Shown: positions 31,400 to 45,300, counted from the stretch's first letter. The stretch: 64,000 bases of DNA from Nipponacmea schrenckii (GCA_030562195.1 JAUJPP010000005.1:39481106-39545105); one strand, 5' to 3'. Numbers and translations are program-made. The notes: a model not told the origin generated them from the letters alone.

Positions 31400-34300
31400 A
31401 GTCTGATAATGACTCTCATTTAAGGTATTGACACACTAGGTAGAAGTTTGCAATACAATAAAAAGAGCATTTTGTGAAGATTGGCCAATGTTGCTTAAAT
31501 ATCTTTCTGAAAAAGCTTCAAAAGTCATCCCTAACAGATGTTGGTCTATCTGTTCACTGCTGTGGTATATGTACATCCCATGTGATATTTTTGGATATAA
31601 AGATCGAAGAAAATTGTCGTTGTAAAGTGTTTTGCTGGTATTACCATCTATCCGAATTAAAAGTTTAACATTCTCATATTTGACCCTGTATATTGACCCT
31701 GTATATCATTTTTAGTTTTTTCAGCAACTTGAGGCGTGTTATCATCTTTGTGAGAATGAATCAATGGCTCTATATAATACAGAAAACAACACAGACCATT
31801 TAATATGTTGTTATCTCTAAGGAATGACAAGTGTGTGAAGTTTTCACTTGGATTGCTGGTAGAGAAAGAAAGTGGTGAAGATAAGTGCCGTCAAATTCGT
31901 ATAATTTTAAGATTTTTCGTAGTTTAAAGCAGCATGGGCCAATATTTTCGCTAATGATTTTTTATTACCGTACAGGTCAAGAAATGTAGTGTTGTATGTT
32001 GAAGAAAATAATTAAACGAACATTGAAGTCAATGAGATACCACGTTGCTGACTGACGCAATCTTTCAGTAACAAGAAGTGAAGGTTACCTCCCTTCGTTT
32101 CTTACAGAGCGTAGTGACATGAAATATTCCAGATGCATTAACCCTCTCTTTTAAATTTAAAATAAACGACCTTGGAACGTGCGCAGCCTATAAGATAAAA
32201 GGCCTGAACTAAGTTTCAATGTCTAGTTCTTCTTGCCGTCTCCGACCAGTAGGGTGTAAAACTCAGCAGGGAGTACCGCCTGGATAAACAGTTAGTTATT
32301 ACTTGTTGAACCACTGCAAAACTTCAGTAATATTAAACTATGATTGATCCCAATAATACATAGTAAGCTTATAATCGCATTCGTATTAACCATATACAGT
32401 TTGTTAAGTCTATATATTGCATACATTCACTTTAATAGTTTTATGACCTATATGTGCCGCCGTATAGATAGAAAATTAATATAAAGAGCGGAGTAAAGGA
32501 TGAAATGTTTACTGTTACTAGAACTGTTACAGAGTAAATAGTGTGTCTTTTATGTCAACGTATCGACATTTAAAAAAAATTAGAGATCATTATTATAATC
32601 TGGACCAAGATTTAGTTATTTAGAAAAGGTAAGCACATATGTTTTCTATCGTAAGGCGTAAATTAATTTTGTATATATTTATATACGTTATCAATTGAAA
32701 CAAGGATAAATGGTGTACATCAAATTAGAAATGTATGATATCCCGTAGTCTATGTTCTTGTCTTATCTACATTTCAGCTTAACAACCGTCTCTTTACTGA
32801 TTCTAGAATTTTAACAATTTCATTTATTTTTACTTTTATCATTGTTTCAAAGTCCACCATTTTCCATAAAGGTCTTGAATAAATGCAAATACTCATAGAA
32901 GCTTACTAGAGATGTACGGAAATCGTATTAACAATTAATTAGCCTTTGGTAACTGATTATTGTACGCCTTGTTGATAAAGTCTAAAAGAGAAAAGACGGT
33001 GTGCGATAATCTTTGATAATCCAGTACTTAACCTTCATCAAATTAGAGAGTCCCGAAAATAGTAAGTCGTCAAGGTAACTTGCAAACACGGATAATAATT
33101 GTTAAGAAGTCTAAACTTTCTTCCCTATAAGCTCTGAACAATATTACTGATTACCTTGGCTGAAGAATTCCCGTTTCTGAAACCAAATTTTGAGAAAAAA
33201 GATCAACTAATGAAGCAATGTCTTATAAGTCTGAAATTGAGCTTGAAGCTTCTAATTTCAAAGAATCATAAAGCCCGTATGCTTTATCATATCTGCTTGT
33301 CTGACTATCAGTTGGTTGAATTCCGGGTTGAAATTCTTATTCCAGAATCCAACCATTGCAGTTAATTTATTAGGGCCGAATACCAAGAAACTAAATGAAA
33401 CATGACGTTCTGTTAATAATCTCTTTTACACCAGGCCGCGATAAAGCGTTCCGTTCCCGGTCCGGACCACGGCGATCAAAGTTAAATCTAGTTTGTTAGA
33501 AGATACCAAGATATAGATAGGGCATGTTTATATCAGTATCATTATCAATATATTCGTTTGTTACAGCTTTCGAGTTGAGCTCGAAACTGTATTGTTTTCG
33601 TTTTTTTTTTTTTTTTCTTTTGTAATGGTGGTCAGAGTTCCTAGCCAAAACTGTAAAACTTAGAAGAATTTAAACTCTGCGCAAGACATTCCAGACCTAG
33701 TGTTTAGACTCAAATGTATTTCGAGATACCAGGCTCCAACCAGAAGCGGTGTGGCGTAAAACTCCTAAATTTCAGAAATTCGCTATTAAACGCTTATTTT
33801 TCGGTCGATTTACCTCAAAATTTTTGTGTGTATTCTTGAAAGAACTTTCAAGAAATCTGCAGTTTCAGAAAATCGTGATTGAAAAATTTTCCAGATAAAT
33901 TTTTGTACTGAATTTTGGCCAAAATTCAACTTCTTTATTTTTTACTATTTTTTCACAAAAATTGGTAGACGAGTAGAAAAAAAATGATCAATTAAGATTC
34001 CTCAAAAAACATTTTCCTAAATTAGCCGAAAACGCCCGAAAATGACAAAAAAATGTCGCAAGTCACAAAATTCGGAATTTTCGGATTATTATTTTGCAAA
34101 AACTTGCAAATTTGTTATTCCACAGAATTAGTACCAGCAATAACTTCATTTTGTATGCTTGCCGTATATGCGAATTCCTAGGCCTCTGGCCACCATCTTG
34201 AAATATGCAAATTATCGGAAAAAACTTGTTTTAAAAATATAATTTGGATAATTATCTAGACTATTGGCATTTTTTTCAAATTCAAATCTTTAGTTATAGG

Positions 34301-35989
34301 CGTCCGTTTGAAAGTTCATAACTTTTGTACTTGACCTTTTGCAGCCCTTATTTTTCTGTACAATCATCTGCATGCGTAAAGTTTCATATATTACCTCGAT
34401 GTCTAATTTTGGTAAAGAACTTTTGGTTTAGTGGGGCTCTGAAAATGGGTAATTTGCCTATTTCTCGTATCTTCAGGTAATCATATCGCATGAACAAGAC
34501 CCTTGGCAACATTCTTATTGACATTATTGTAATGTGCTTTTCATCAGCTTTCTAGCAATATCTTTATTTTAGCTATAAACCGAAAACTGTGGAAAATAAG
34601 CCTAGTTGAAAAGAAGCGATTTTAACATTCATATTTTTTTTATTTTTAAATAATATTTAATTTGAAAACAAAATTCGAACAGATTTATAATGTGCAAATT
34701 CACTCATTAAAACAATTTATAAATCAATATGTATGAATAAAATTTTTGACATCACAGACCGTGGTTATTGTCAATCTGTCAACAGTTTGAGTTGCCACGT
34801 GTAAAATAATGAATAATTTATCTCGCTAAATAGATGCAAGAGAAATCTACATTTTACTATAAATGATAGCCATGTAACAAATTTTAAATATCTCGCAAGC
34901 TGCAGAACTGTTACGAACAGGTTTAGTCTTGTATTTAAAACCCTATTTATCGACGATTTAGTCCAATATTTGTATCTAGTTAACGTATAATCTACAATGA
35001 ATAAGATTGCCATTAGCTATTTGAATAAAACATTGACATACTATTGATCCAAGATTCCAGGAAGAAACTAAAATAGGTAACAACGAACTGGTTTTAGAAA
35101 TGCCAGTTGCCGAGTACCTTTATAATAAATACCAACTGACGATCTTAAACGTACATTGCAACAAATCCACACTGCGCCCTGTTTGTAAAACAACAATGAT
35201 GAGACCAGTATGGGCTATATTTGCATCCCTTTTCGATGAAACGTGATATGTACTGGTATGTATTTGATATAAAAGACTAGGTTTGGTATATAGATGATAT
35301 TAATATGTACTGGTATGTTAACGATATAAAGACTGGGTTTGGTATATAGATGATATGAAAGCACTGTGAATATATGTAATAATTTTTAAAAATCTCAGTA
35401 TTCTGATTAAAATAATTGATTTTGGTGTGAAATTTCATCCATAAAATGAATTAATTCTTATACCAAAACCTCGTGGCTATAAGTGTGGCAAATAGTTGTG
35501 AATTATTCAACATGATCTAATTGAAGAGAGGCGCAGAAGAGTAGGACGTAAAACTCCATTCATATTCATTTCATTTTGAAAATAGACGCAAATTAAACAG
35601 TATAGAGTGATTTTAGGAAGTCAATAAACTCACACTGAACAAATGGCAATAAAAACTTACTATGGACATTATCAATGCTGGGGTTTCTCTATTAAAATTT
35701 AACGTCCACAGTAATGGTAATTGATGTTGAGTTTTTGACCAATGTGCTGGTAACGTTGTAGATATGTTGTGATGTGTATAATGTTTGAAGTAATGATATA
35801 GGTATCCGGATAAGGTGTAAGGTTATATTATATTTACTAACAGGCTGGCATGTACCAGTATTTACATATCGGACATCCGGATATTCAGACCAGCCGTCAT
35901 ATACAACACTTTCTACTTACTATCAATAAAAACAGAAATACAATCAATGAGAAAACGTATAATATTATTATTCCTCATATTTAAATACA
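31400..35989. other. Gene-poor region
   Basis: No coding exon supported on either strand. Features seen: a T-run at 33600-33617 flanked by no clear target duplication, and an imperfect two-copy duplication at 35235-35350 (ATGTACTGGTATGT ... GGTTTGGTATATAGATGATAT). A short inverted head fragment of the GAGCCACC family lies at 35536-35575. Confidence 0.4.
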
Positions 35990-36300
35990 AATGAAATGAA
36001 CTGAGTTTTACATCCTACTCTTCTGCACCTTACGGGCTAATGAAGACGGGCGACGTCATGCATTGTGCAATGAGAGAAATTTGCCAGGACAGCGGGACAG
36101 CGGCATAAGCCTACACCTTTTATGAAATTTTTTAACTTGCACAGCACACTAGTCGCGGTTTATTTTTCCATCCGAACAACTAGATGCATTTCCATGTCAG
36201 CCCCCTGACATGGATCACAGACAGCGGGAAACTTGGCTAAAATTTCATCTCACTCGCAGGTAAGCGAGCAAACATATAACTCACTGAGCCAAATACCTGC
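35990..36300 (+). mobile_element. GAGCCACCGCGGCTCC family, near-full copy
   Basis: AACTGAGTTTTACATCCTAC, TTCTGCACCTTACGGGCTAA, GTCATGCATTGTGCAATGAG, AGCGGCATAAGCCTACACCT and a CTCACTGAGCCAAA end. About 310 bp, plus orientation. Confidence 0.85.
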
Positions 36301-37717
36301 TCGTAGAACGACTTGATCGTTCGGAGGAGCAATGTGGTGTTTTTTAAGTTGAAATAATAAACCGATACTAGAATTTTTAGGGGGAATCCATCTTTACTTT
36401 TTTTATTTCGGTTATCTCTTAACTGATTATTTACATTCTCTTTACATCAAATAGATTTCTCGTTATTTTGAGTGTCAATATACATCTCAATTGCATCATA
36501 CTCATCATTATCAAAGTAAGGTCAAATAGTCAATTTTCTTTCTTCTTAGTTTGAATCTCTGAAGTCCACCTTTATGCGGATTTATGACTTATTTTTGTTT
36601 TATCAAATCGTCTAATCCACTCTAGAATCATGGGGATTGTGTAGGTAAGAGGAAACAACTTTTCATTCATGTAAATCGAGTCTCTGGTGAGATGCTGTGA
36701 TTCTCCAATTGGTTTGATTCCTCCCTTTTCCATACCTGGTCATAATTTGGTTCAATTTACTAGGGTAATTTCATCATCATTATCATCATGGCCACTATTA
36801 AAATACTATTTCAATAGTTGATCTCATTAGGATGACAATATAGGAAAGAAGAGTTGGAATCTATTCTTGATAACTTCATTAAGAGTGTTAGCTAATGGGT
36901 TATAGACAGTTACCAATATTATAGAGAACATAAAAATCGGGAGGAAATGTTATTTATCAGGATTCAGTCTTTTAATAATGTTACGATACTGGAAAGAATT
37001 ATATATTTCTCGACATTGTGATGTGAAAAGTGAATCACATCAAGTTATAGTAAGTCATTTTCGTCTCAATTACCATCCACTATACTTAGAGAAGCCATAT
37101 CGAATGATAAAGAACGGAATATTGTATAGTAATATGTTATTTTTATATTTCGGTGACTGAAGATGTGTTATTTTTGTAAATTCTACATTGTTTCCCACCA
37201 GTGATAAATAAGAATGTTTTTCTTCTTGGCCTACTGTCCAATCAAACAGGTTTTGTGATAGTTAAAGTAAGATCTAGTAAACACGATATTTTGGTGTTTT
37301 ATTATCTACATGCCATAAATCGCTACGTTAATAAGGTATTAAGAGATGTCATACCGAATTATTGTGCTGATACGTATATCTAGTTATGATCTGGTTGGTT
37401 GAGTCTATTCAAGGTTCAAAGTTGTAATTTAAGATGAAATCTTATACACAATATAATTATGTGAATTGTTCGGGTCACGTACACGGATTCTGTTCCACAG
37501 ATTAAGCAGTCACTTAAGTTGCAATGTTTCAATTTGAAGTACAAATGGAGCTAGCGCCAAAGAAGCAGTAACGCCATACAGTGTGCAATGGGAAAAGGTT
37601 ACCTTGCAAACGGCCATAGTTGTCTGTTTTTAGATATAGAACTGCCAGGTGTTCTTAACGAGCACAGAATATAAAACATCAATCTATTTTTTCCCTATGA
37701 CTTCTCAAAATCTCGTC

Positions 37718-37910
37718 TTAAAAGGGATACTGCGTCTTAGCATGAACATAACAATTTTTTGTTCTCAAGAATGGTCAATATGAGTATATATTCCTCAGTG
37801 AACTTACCTGATGTCTCAAAGTAACAGAATCCCTTAAAATCTGTAAAACTCTCAAAACTAAGTCATTTTTTGAAAAACTCGTAATCAATTTTGAAACAAA
37901 TTGACGATGT
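37718..37910. mobile_element. TTAA-MITE family, one-ended copy
   Basis: TTAAAAGGGATACTGCGTCTTAG followed by TGGTCAATATGAGTATATATTC and ACTTACCTGATGTCTCAAAG, all family landmarks. The distal terminus is absent. Confidence 0.75.
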
Positions 37911-38359
37911 CGCCAAAAGAACAACTTAATGGTATGCTCTCGCCAGTGTCGTGGTTACTTTTTTCTACAACATTTTTAAGTGTTGCAACATCACCTTGGT
38001 AGGCTTTAGTTATTCATTGGCCAAACATATTGAAGCTATTAGTTTACCCGATATACAACGGTTACAACAATTCGGTAACAACCCCTTTAATTGCATTATA
38101 AATAGCTATTCAAAGACATCGAGTTGCTTGAATAAATATGTACTTGTATTTGTATAGGTAAACAAACATCATGTATAGTCTAATTGTTATGTAAAATTAT
38201 CCTTCTTTCTGCTCCTTTTAGAAAAAAAAACTTCAATTGAATATTTGTTAACTTTATTTTATACAGTCACTTCACGGATCAAAGTAGGCTGTTATTATCG
38301 TCTGAACAGGGGCTATACTATTGCTTTTCGTAGAAAATGACATCTTCACAATGTCAAAT

Positions 38360-38695
38360 GAAAAAAAATGAAATGAGTGGAGTTTTAAGTCATACTCTTC
38401 TGCACCTTATGAGCGAATGAAAAAGGAAAATGCCTTACAGTGTGCAATAGGAACAATATTTAGTCAGGACAGGGACATAAGCCTACTCTTTTTGGTTTTT
38501 CCAACTATCAAGGGATCTTTTTATTGTCGGAATCTTAACGATTAGGCCCTCTTTTCTATGTCAGCCCTTCAGACCTGCATCACTGACAGGGACAAACCGA
38601 GCTGAAAAATCCTAAAGTTCATCTCGACCTTGCCGGGATTAAACCCTTGACCTTCAGGTTGAAAGCAAGCATCTTACTCACTGAGCCACCTAGCT
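38360..38695 (+). mobile_element. GAGCCACCGCGGCTCC family, near-full copy
   Basis: AATGAGTGGAGTTTTAAGTC, TTCTGCACCTTATGAGCGAA, TTACAGTGTGCAATAGGAAC, ATAAGCCTACTCTTTTTGG, CTCGACCTTGCCGGGATTAA and CTCACTGAGCCACCTAGC. Confidence 0.85.
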
Positions 38696-38712
38696 ATCAC
38701 GAACTTCATCTA

Positions 38713-38922
38713 ATACCTTGACTCCAATAGCAACCGTTCTTGTATCTTGGAGTGTAGAGATGTGATTTGATTGTACAATGTATACATAATGTACGTCTTA
38801 TCATTTATAAACTTTCTGTCAAGGGATTTGATTGGCTGTATATGATAGCGTATGTTTCGATCAAATCGCTTAATTTTCAAACTCAATCTTACAAGAAAGG
38901 TGAGTATTGTAGTCAAGGTGTA
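38713..38922. mobile_element. MITE with TACCTTGACT termini (family C)
   Basis: Left ATACCTTGACTCCAATAGCA and right GAGTATTGTAGTCAAGGTGTA are inverted repeats. The interior contains TTTCTGTCAAGGGATTTGAT, TGGCTGTATA and CAAATCGCTT, shared inverted with the elements at 42000 and 62878. About 210 bp, no coding capacity. Confidence 0.75.
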
Positions 38923-39039
38923 AGGCGAATTCATTATAGCTTTAAATGGTGAAATAGAGTATATCTTGGCTTTAAGTTGTAGCAATGATATTTACCTATT
39001 CATCGATATTCACAATCCTTATTTATTATTTAATCAGAC

Positions 39040-39586
39040 GGAGAAAGCTAGTAATAACTAGTTGCATAATAATTTAAGTTGTCGTGCGAGGGGCGGGTTC
39101 TCGAAATTCAACATTATATTAACGCTCAGTAAGCAACTCTTTGCGTTGTTAAGGAGAGCTTTCAAGATGTCAAAATGGGGAATCTCCTAAATAACATCAT
39201 CACAGTGGATGTTAAGCGGAATCATCCTAAAAACACGTGCTATTATATTTCGAGTTTGAATTCGAGCTTGTGCTTGAGTTAAGCTTAAGTACTCTTCTAA
39301 TCGCAGCCTTATTCCCAACCATATGCAACTGGTGATTTCTAAGTTGTGAGGGCCCCGTAAACATTTTTTATCACTCAGTGACCCTAATACTCTGGTTTTC
39401 CATTCCAGCCCCAACTGAAATTTCACTAATGTATATATAAGAATTATTGGACGTAAAAATCGATTAATTTTATTGCAATAAATGTATGTTATATGCCTCA
39501 CTCTCAATTCAAAAAAGAAAGAAAGAAACAACTATATTTTACAAGGATAACAACTTAGGTCCGCCGTGACAGGGATCCTTTCTACC
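39040..39586. other. Unassigned stretch with a 114-codon minus-strand frame
   Basis: The minus-strand frame 39531-39187 is the longest of this region but shows no domain, no splice context and base composition like its surroundings. I do not annotate it as a gene. Confidence 0.3.
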
Positions 39587-39589
39587 TGT

Positions 39590-39745
39590 TGGTCCTTACA
39601 CAATCCTCTTGGGATTGATCTTTCCCGGATTATTCGTACCCATTAACAGCTGGGTGGACTGGAATTATGAGTGAAGATGACTCGAGGTCATCGAACTTTC
39701 ACACACTGATCGAGAGTAGAACTCACGTCCGACAGTCATGCTGTT
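39590..39745 (-). mobile_element. SINE-like repeat family B, inverted copy
   Basis: TACCCATTAACAGCTGGGTG, GACTGGAATTATGAGTGAAG, GGTCATCGAACTTTCA and CTGATCGAGAGTAGAAC are the reverse complement of the motif order at 8584-8740. Confidence 0.65.
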
Positions 39746-40237
39746 TAGAGGAAATATAAACGTTGTAGATAGATAGATAGAAAGATAGATAATTCATTGT
39801 ACGTTACACCCGTAGAATACAGAATACAAACATATTTAAAATATACAATTACAATACAATAAGCAAACATATAAACAGGGTATCAGAAGGTGCTTTATAA
39901 AATAATATACGTATAAGGAACAAAAAATCGAATGGAATTTTATATCAATATCAAATGTCAGTCAATATATATTAATAATGTTTTAGGTGTTATTTGATGC
40001 AAATTTATATTTTCTTTGACCATTGGCAATTAATCTTCCTCTACACCTTTGGTCACTAAAATTTCAGACCTAACTCCAGCAGATTATGAAGACACTGACG
40101 CCAGATAAGAGACTAAAAGGGTTAAAGGGTCGTTATCTCCTTAACTACATTTCAAATATACTTGTTTGGATAATACATGTTAACTAATAAGAATACGTTG
40201 TAGATTCTTTGGTTTATCCACGGTTCACATATTTCTC

Positions 40238-40472
40238 TTAAAGGGATAAGAGCACTATTCATCAATAAATATACCTTCTGCCATAAATAACATAAAAAAA
40301 TAAATATTCAAAAAACTAAGTAGTTACTAGTATCCATAAAGATGCATTTGATTATTGAAAAACGCTTAATAACATGACTTAGTTTTGTGAGTTTTCCAGA
40401 TTTTAAGAGTTTCTGTTACTTTGTGACACCAGGTAAGTTTACTGATGAATATATACTCATATTGTCCCTTTA
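40238..40472. mobile_element. TTAA-ended MITE family, short-terminus copy
   Basis: TTAAAGGGATAAGAGCAC at the left and CATATTGTCCCTTTAA at the right. The interior has CCATAAAGATGCATTTGATT and TGATGAATATATACTCATATT. The right terminus is an alternative end compared with the 7842 copy, lacking the ACTGCGTCTTAG segment. Confidence 0.75.
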
Positions 40473-41077
40473 ATCAGTATGTTGCGGTTAAGGTTTAATT
40501 ATGTATCGGAACCTGTAACATTTAAGACGTTCTGTTATCGTATTTAAGACAAGGTTAACACTGAATAATGAGCTGTAACTATGGATATTGTGAAAACCAG
40601 TTTATTATAAACCAGGTTGAAAACGTGACCAGCAGCAATACAAACAAGTTGGTAGAATTTATCCTCAGACACAACAATTTAGGAATTTTATTAAAGTTAT
40701 GGAATGTATTTTGGCGAATTTTATTCAAAATAAATACCTTTTCCTCTTTGAAATGAAAAAATCAAGCTTAAGAATCACCGAAAAATGGCTAGTGGAAAAC
40801 AACATTTTATACCCATATACATGTATTTGTAAATTGTTTTAATCAACTATGAGACAATGTTAATGGTTTTATTAAGCGTTTGCTTCAATTCACGTAACAA
40901 TGATTGGCAAATCGTGATTCTTAAGTCCCTTTCCTCAGACAGGGTGTCCGGAATATTGCCTCGTTGAATGTTGATAAGTCTGGCAGTATACGAGATAAAC
41001 ACTCCTTATTAATGTCTCGGTAACGGCTAATAATGCTCGTTGAATTTATCAGTAACCCAAATTAATGGACAATGAAA

Positions 41078-41397
41078 AGGAAATGAATGATGTTTTACGT
41101 CCTACTTTACAGTACCTAACGGAACGCCATGCAGGGTAAAATGAGTGGAATTTTGCCAGGACAGCGGAATTAGCCTACTCTGTTTGCGATTTCCTACTGT
41201 CGAAGGATCTTTAACGTGCACAGCCTATAGCACATGGGGCCTCGGTTAATTGTCCCATCCGAACGACTAGATGTCTTTTCCATGTCAGCCCCTGCATCAC
41301 TGACAAGGCTGAAAAATCCGAAAGTTCTTCTCTACACTGCTGGGATTGACCCCTGTCTTAGTGAGCAAGCCTCTAACTGAGCCACCGCGGCTCCCCC
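41078..41397 (+). mobile_element. GAGCCACCGCGGCTCC family, best full-length copy
   Basis: 320 bp from AAATGAATGATGTTTTACGT to GAGCCACCGCGGCTCCC. Landmarks: ACGCCATGCAGGGTAAAATG, AGCGGAATTAGCCTACTCTG, TCTTTAACGTGCACAGCCTA, ATCCGAACGACTAGATGTC, CCCTGCATCACTGACAAGG and CTCTACACTGCTGGGATTGA. No open frame, no terminal inverted repeat and no poly(A) tail; class unknown. Confidence 0.85.
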
Positions 41398-41821
41398 AGA
41401 TAAATGGAGAAAATAACACAAGGGTATGGAACGTTCTAAAATGAACCTTAGGACCATTTTTGAAGTACATCAATATTAACTTTCAATACGAATTACTATT
41501 ATTTCTTGCTTATTTTACTCTTTCTTTTCAAATTTTATTAATTGGAGCTACGTAAGGGATAGAGTACGAAAACTGTCTATTAATAGACAGTTTGAGTGCC
41601 TCTATCTTACTTAAATAATAGCCCTAAAAGTTAAACTAATTGTAATCAACACAACTCATTGATTGATTAAGAGTTATGTGGGTTCAAATTGTGATTTAGA
41701 CTGTGGCAAACATACTGTGGAGGTGTCTTCTACACAAAATGTATTTATCAAATGGGAACGTTGAAAAATAAAACTATAATTGAATTGCTTTGTCAGTGAA
41801 AAGATATAAGGTCCAAACAAC

Positions 41822-41945
41822 TAAAAAATAATGGACACTTTTTTAAAAATAATGGACACTTTTAAAAAAAAAATAATGGACACTTTTTTTTTAAAATAAT
41901 GGACATTTAGTGAACAATTTTCATGAAATAGTGGACAATTAGTGA
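41822..41945. repeat. Short tandem repeat of ATAATGGACACTTTT
   Basis: Four or five degenerate units separated by A- or T-runs of variable length. Confidence 0.85.
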
Positions 41946-42044
41946 GTAGTTCAAACAACACTCATACATTCTACTAGAGAATGGATAAATACATCAAAGG
42001 ATGACGTCATAGCTGTTATTTAATACTATATAGCAACTCTTTTT

Positions 42045-42252
42045 TGAATCTCAAAATGCAGCGATTTAATTGGATCGTGCGACGACGAATACAGCCAATT
42101 AAAACCCTTGACAAAAAGACTGTGAATGTGATGGATTTGTTTTTCTCAGACTATTTGTCGAGGTGACAGAATGTTTGTATTCGCAGAACAAATTATTATC
42201 TTGTTGCATTATTTCCGAACTTCTATGAAAGATGATTATTGCAGTCAAGGTA
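42045..42252. mobile_element. Family C MITE, left end decayed
   Basis: The interior CAGCGATTTAATTGGATCGT, ACAGCCAATTAAAACCCTTGAC and the right end GATTATTGCAGTCAAGGTATA match the elements at 38713 and 62878. It ends about 70 bp before the globin start codon, so it lies in the globin 5' flank or first intron. Confidence 0.65.
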
Positions 42253-42322
42253 TAAGTGCAATGTTTACAATAACTTGAAACTGTGTTACACTCTATGATA
42301 CGAGGTTGTGTTATTTTTCAGG

Positions 42323-45300
42323 ATGGGGTTGATAATGAGCACTATCAAGTATGTAATTGGAGGAGGTGAAGAAGAAGGACTAGATGTTCCTGATGCAGCC
42401 ACAGGATTAACTGTAAGAGAAAAACGACTAATAGTCAATAGTTGGGAACTTGTAAAAGTTAATATAAAACAGAATGGTGTGGCATTATTTATTAGGTGAG
42501 TATATTGATATAACTGGTGGGCCAGAAAGAGGCTGGACGGTTGTGTTGGCCCTGCTCGGACTCTCACTTACTTTTTCCCAGAAACCCTAATTGGTTGGTG
42601 AATATCAGACAACCGTATAACTGCCCATTATGTAGGGATTGATAACATCTCTGGGGTTAGTTCATATGGATTACTGTTGAACATTCCTCGATTTTATATT
42701 AAAAAAGAGTATTCTAGGCGGATTGTTCTTCTAACTGTGCTCATTAAAGATCGCTCGACAGTTGGAAATCGCAAAAAAGTAGGCTAATGCCTTGCAAATC
42801 ATACCTCATTTTACCCTGCATGGCGTTGGCTGTCTTCATTAGCCCATAAGGTGCCAAAGAGAAGGACGACAATACTCCATTCATTTCTTCTTCCTCTCCG
42901 TTATAAATGAAATAGAATGGAGTTTAACGTCCAACTCTTTACCGACCCTGTACCTATAATTTATCTACTGAATACAGAACCATGTAGTGTGCAATGAGGG
43001 AAATTTTACAAGGACAGTTGCATTAGCTTACGTGTTCTGCGTACATTACCATGAAGATCCTCTTCACACTAACATATGAGTTAATATAGGGTATAAAAAG
43101 TTGAATTCGCCTGGTTTTAACTGGTATTGACATTATAGCTATCCTTATTCATACAGATTAATTGGGTAACCTATTTTTAAATCTATGCCCTCCTACAGAA
43201 TGCTACACAATCACCTACTTAAATAATTGTTCAGCCACAAGTTGATGGTGTTTAATGGTTTATTTTTGCTAGAGGAGAATATCATACCTATTCTGAAGAT
43301 TTATACTAACTTTTGACTAGGCCTACAACAAAACATTTTCTGGATAAACGATTATAAAAAATATCAGTGCGATAAATGAAAAGGTTTGTTCTTAAATATG
43401 GGCAATACCTAGTTTTGAGCTTCCGGTTAAGTCTGATGGATTTAATAATTTATAGTATGTTAACTATTACCATCTATCTATATCCGGAGATTTCAGATAG
43501 GAAATGATAATTGTGATCTCCTTTCATGTGAAAATTGGTCATTATATGATATTGAGATGTGAATATGACCTTTATAATCTCATATCCTATATCATTAACC
43601 ATCAGTTAACGTAGGTTTTTTTTTATACTTAAAGGGACAGTCTGTCTGCATATTTTTTATAGCTTTCAGATAAGCTTAGTGACCTGTCTCTCTAGATTTA
43701 GGATATTATAAATTTTCGCACTCTTTTGTTAGGTACAAATTTTCAAAACCTTTCACTGGTATAATTCACCGCTATCGTCCTAAAAATATAATGAGATTGA
43801 GAGAAGGGGTTCATCTTTTCTCTTCTTACTCGCCTTCCTGGTGTTGACACAGTCTGCTGTACAAATGTATATAAGTATATTTTCTAATTCAAATCCCACA
43901 AGAAGCTTGCTGTATTCAACGACCTCATGCGTGTCAATGTTAATATATATAATACCTGTCCAATAATCAGCTAGGCAGAAGAAATTTAATCTTATCAGTA
44001 TCCACAGTGTTCGAGGTCTTTCGTGTGCAGTGACCTTAAAATTGGACATAGCTAAACCAAACAATAATAGTACATCAACACAAGCACCCCAAATTATAAT
44101 GATTTACTGAACCGTGGTTGATGGTAACGTATTTCTTAAAGGGATACTGCGATTTAACATGAACATCAAATTTAAGTTCTCGAGAATGGTCAATATGAAT
44201 ATATCTAAGACCTATTATCCCTTTAAAAGACTTTTCCAGTCTGTGTATGTGTATCGGGCAAGTTTTTCTAGGAATCCTGTTAATGGGGACAATTCTTTCA
44301 ACATGCATTAGGATAAGAAATTTAAATGTGATTGTCGTCTCAAGATACAAAAAAATATAAAAAATTGTAGCATAAGTATGGTAATGTCCCCATTCTTTTC
44401 TTTTCAGCTATTTCACTGCCTATCCTTATACCCAGGATTATTTTGAAAAGTTTAAAGGGAAAGATTTAAAACAAGTAGAAAAGAGTGCCCAAATGCGGTC
44501 TCATGGAACTACAGTAATGCATGCATTGAACGCCTTGGTTGAAAATCTGGATGATCCAGAATGTCTGGTTGATTTGATACAGAAGAACGCTGTGACCCAC
44601 TTTAAACTTGGAATACGTTATCAGCAATATAAGGTAATTATAAACTAGGGCCACGTTTATCTGGTCTCCGATAATCCGGAAACCCCAATATCCGTGCGCT
44701 ATCTATTGGGAACTGAATAAGATTAACCGTAAATCCGGAGATCTGGTTTTCGGTTCCTCATGGCTGTAATTGGAAACCTATTATCTAACTATATGGCAAT
44801 ACTATATACGTTTCAGCCCGTTAGCAGTGTCATTTTCGATGTATGCGTACAATAAAGTACATACGCATGCAATATGCGTACAATAAAGTACATACGCATG
44901 CAATATACGTGCAATAATGGCTCAACACGATGAGCGTTGGTTGATAGACTTAAGTTGGATGCTTAACATAATTAAGTTTTACTGAATTCTTTGACGATTA
45001 TGGACGATTTAAAGATTTTCAGTCCAGTTAAAGTGATACTGCGTCTTAGAATGGACATAAAATTTTAGTTCTTAAGAATGGTCTAAATGAGATATTCATC
45101 AACTTACCTGGTGTCATAATGTTAAAGTATCCCTTAAATACCGGAAAAATCACAGAACTAAGTAATTGCATTTTTATGGATAATTGCTAAGTTTTTTATT
45201 TATTTATCGGGCATGTATGGCAGCAGGTATGTTTACTCATGAATATATTCTCTTATTGTCCCAGTTAATCTAAGACGCCCTTAATCTTTAATACTACTTT

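Noticed and set aside
31082..31419. Minus-strand frames of 72 and 103 codons
   Set aside because: Translation of a three-copy 42-bp tandem repeat.
39187..39531. 114-codon minus-strand frame
   Set aside because: No recognisable domain, no splice context and no codon pattern unlike the flanks.
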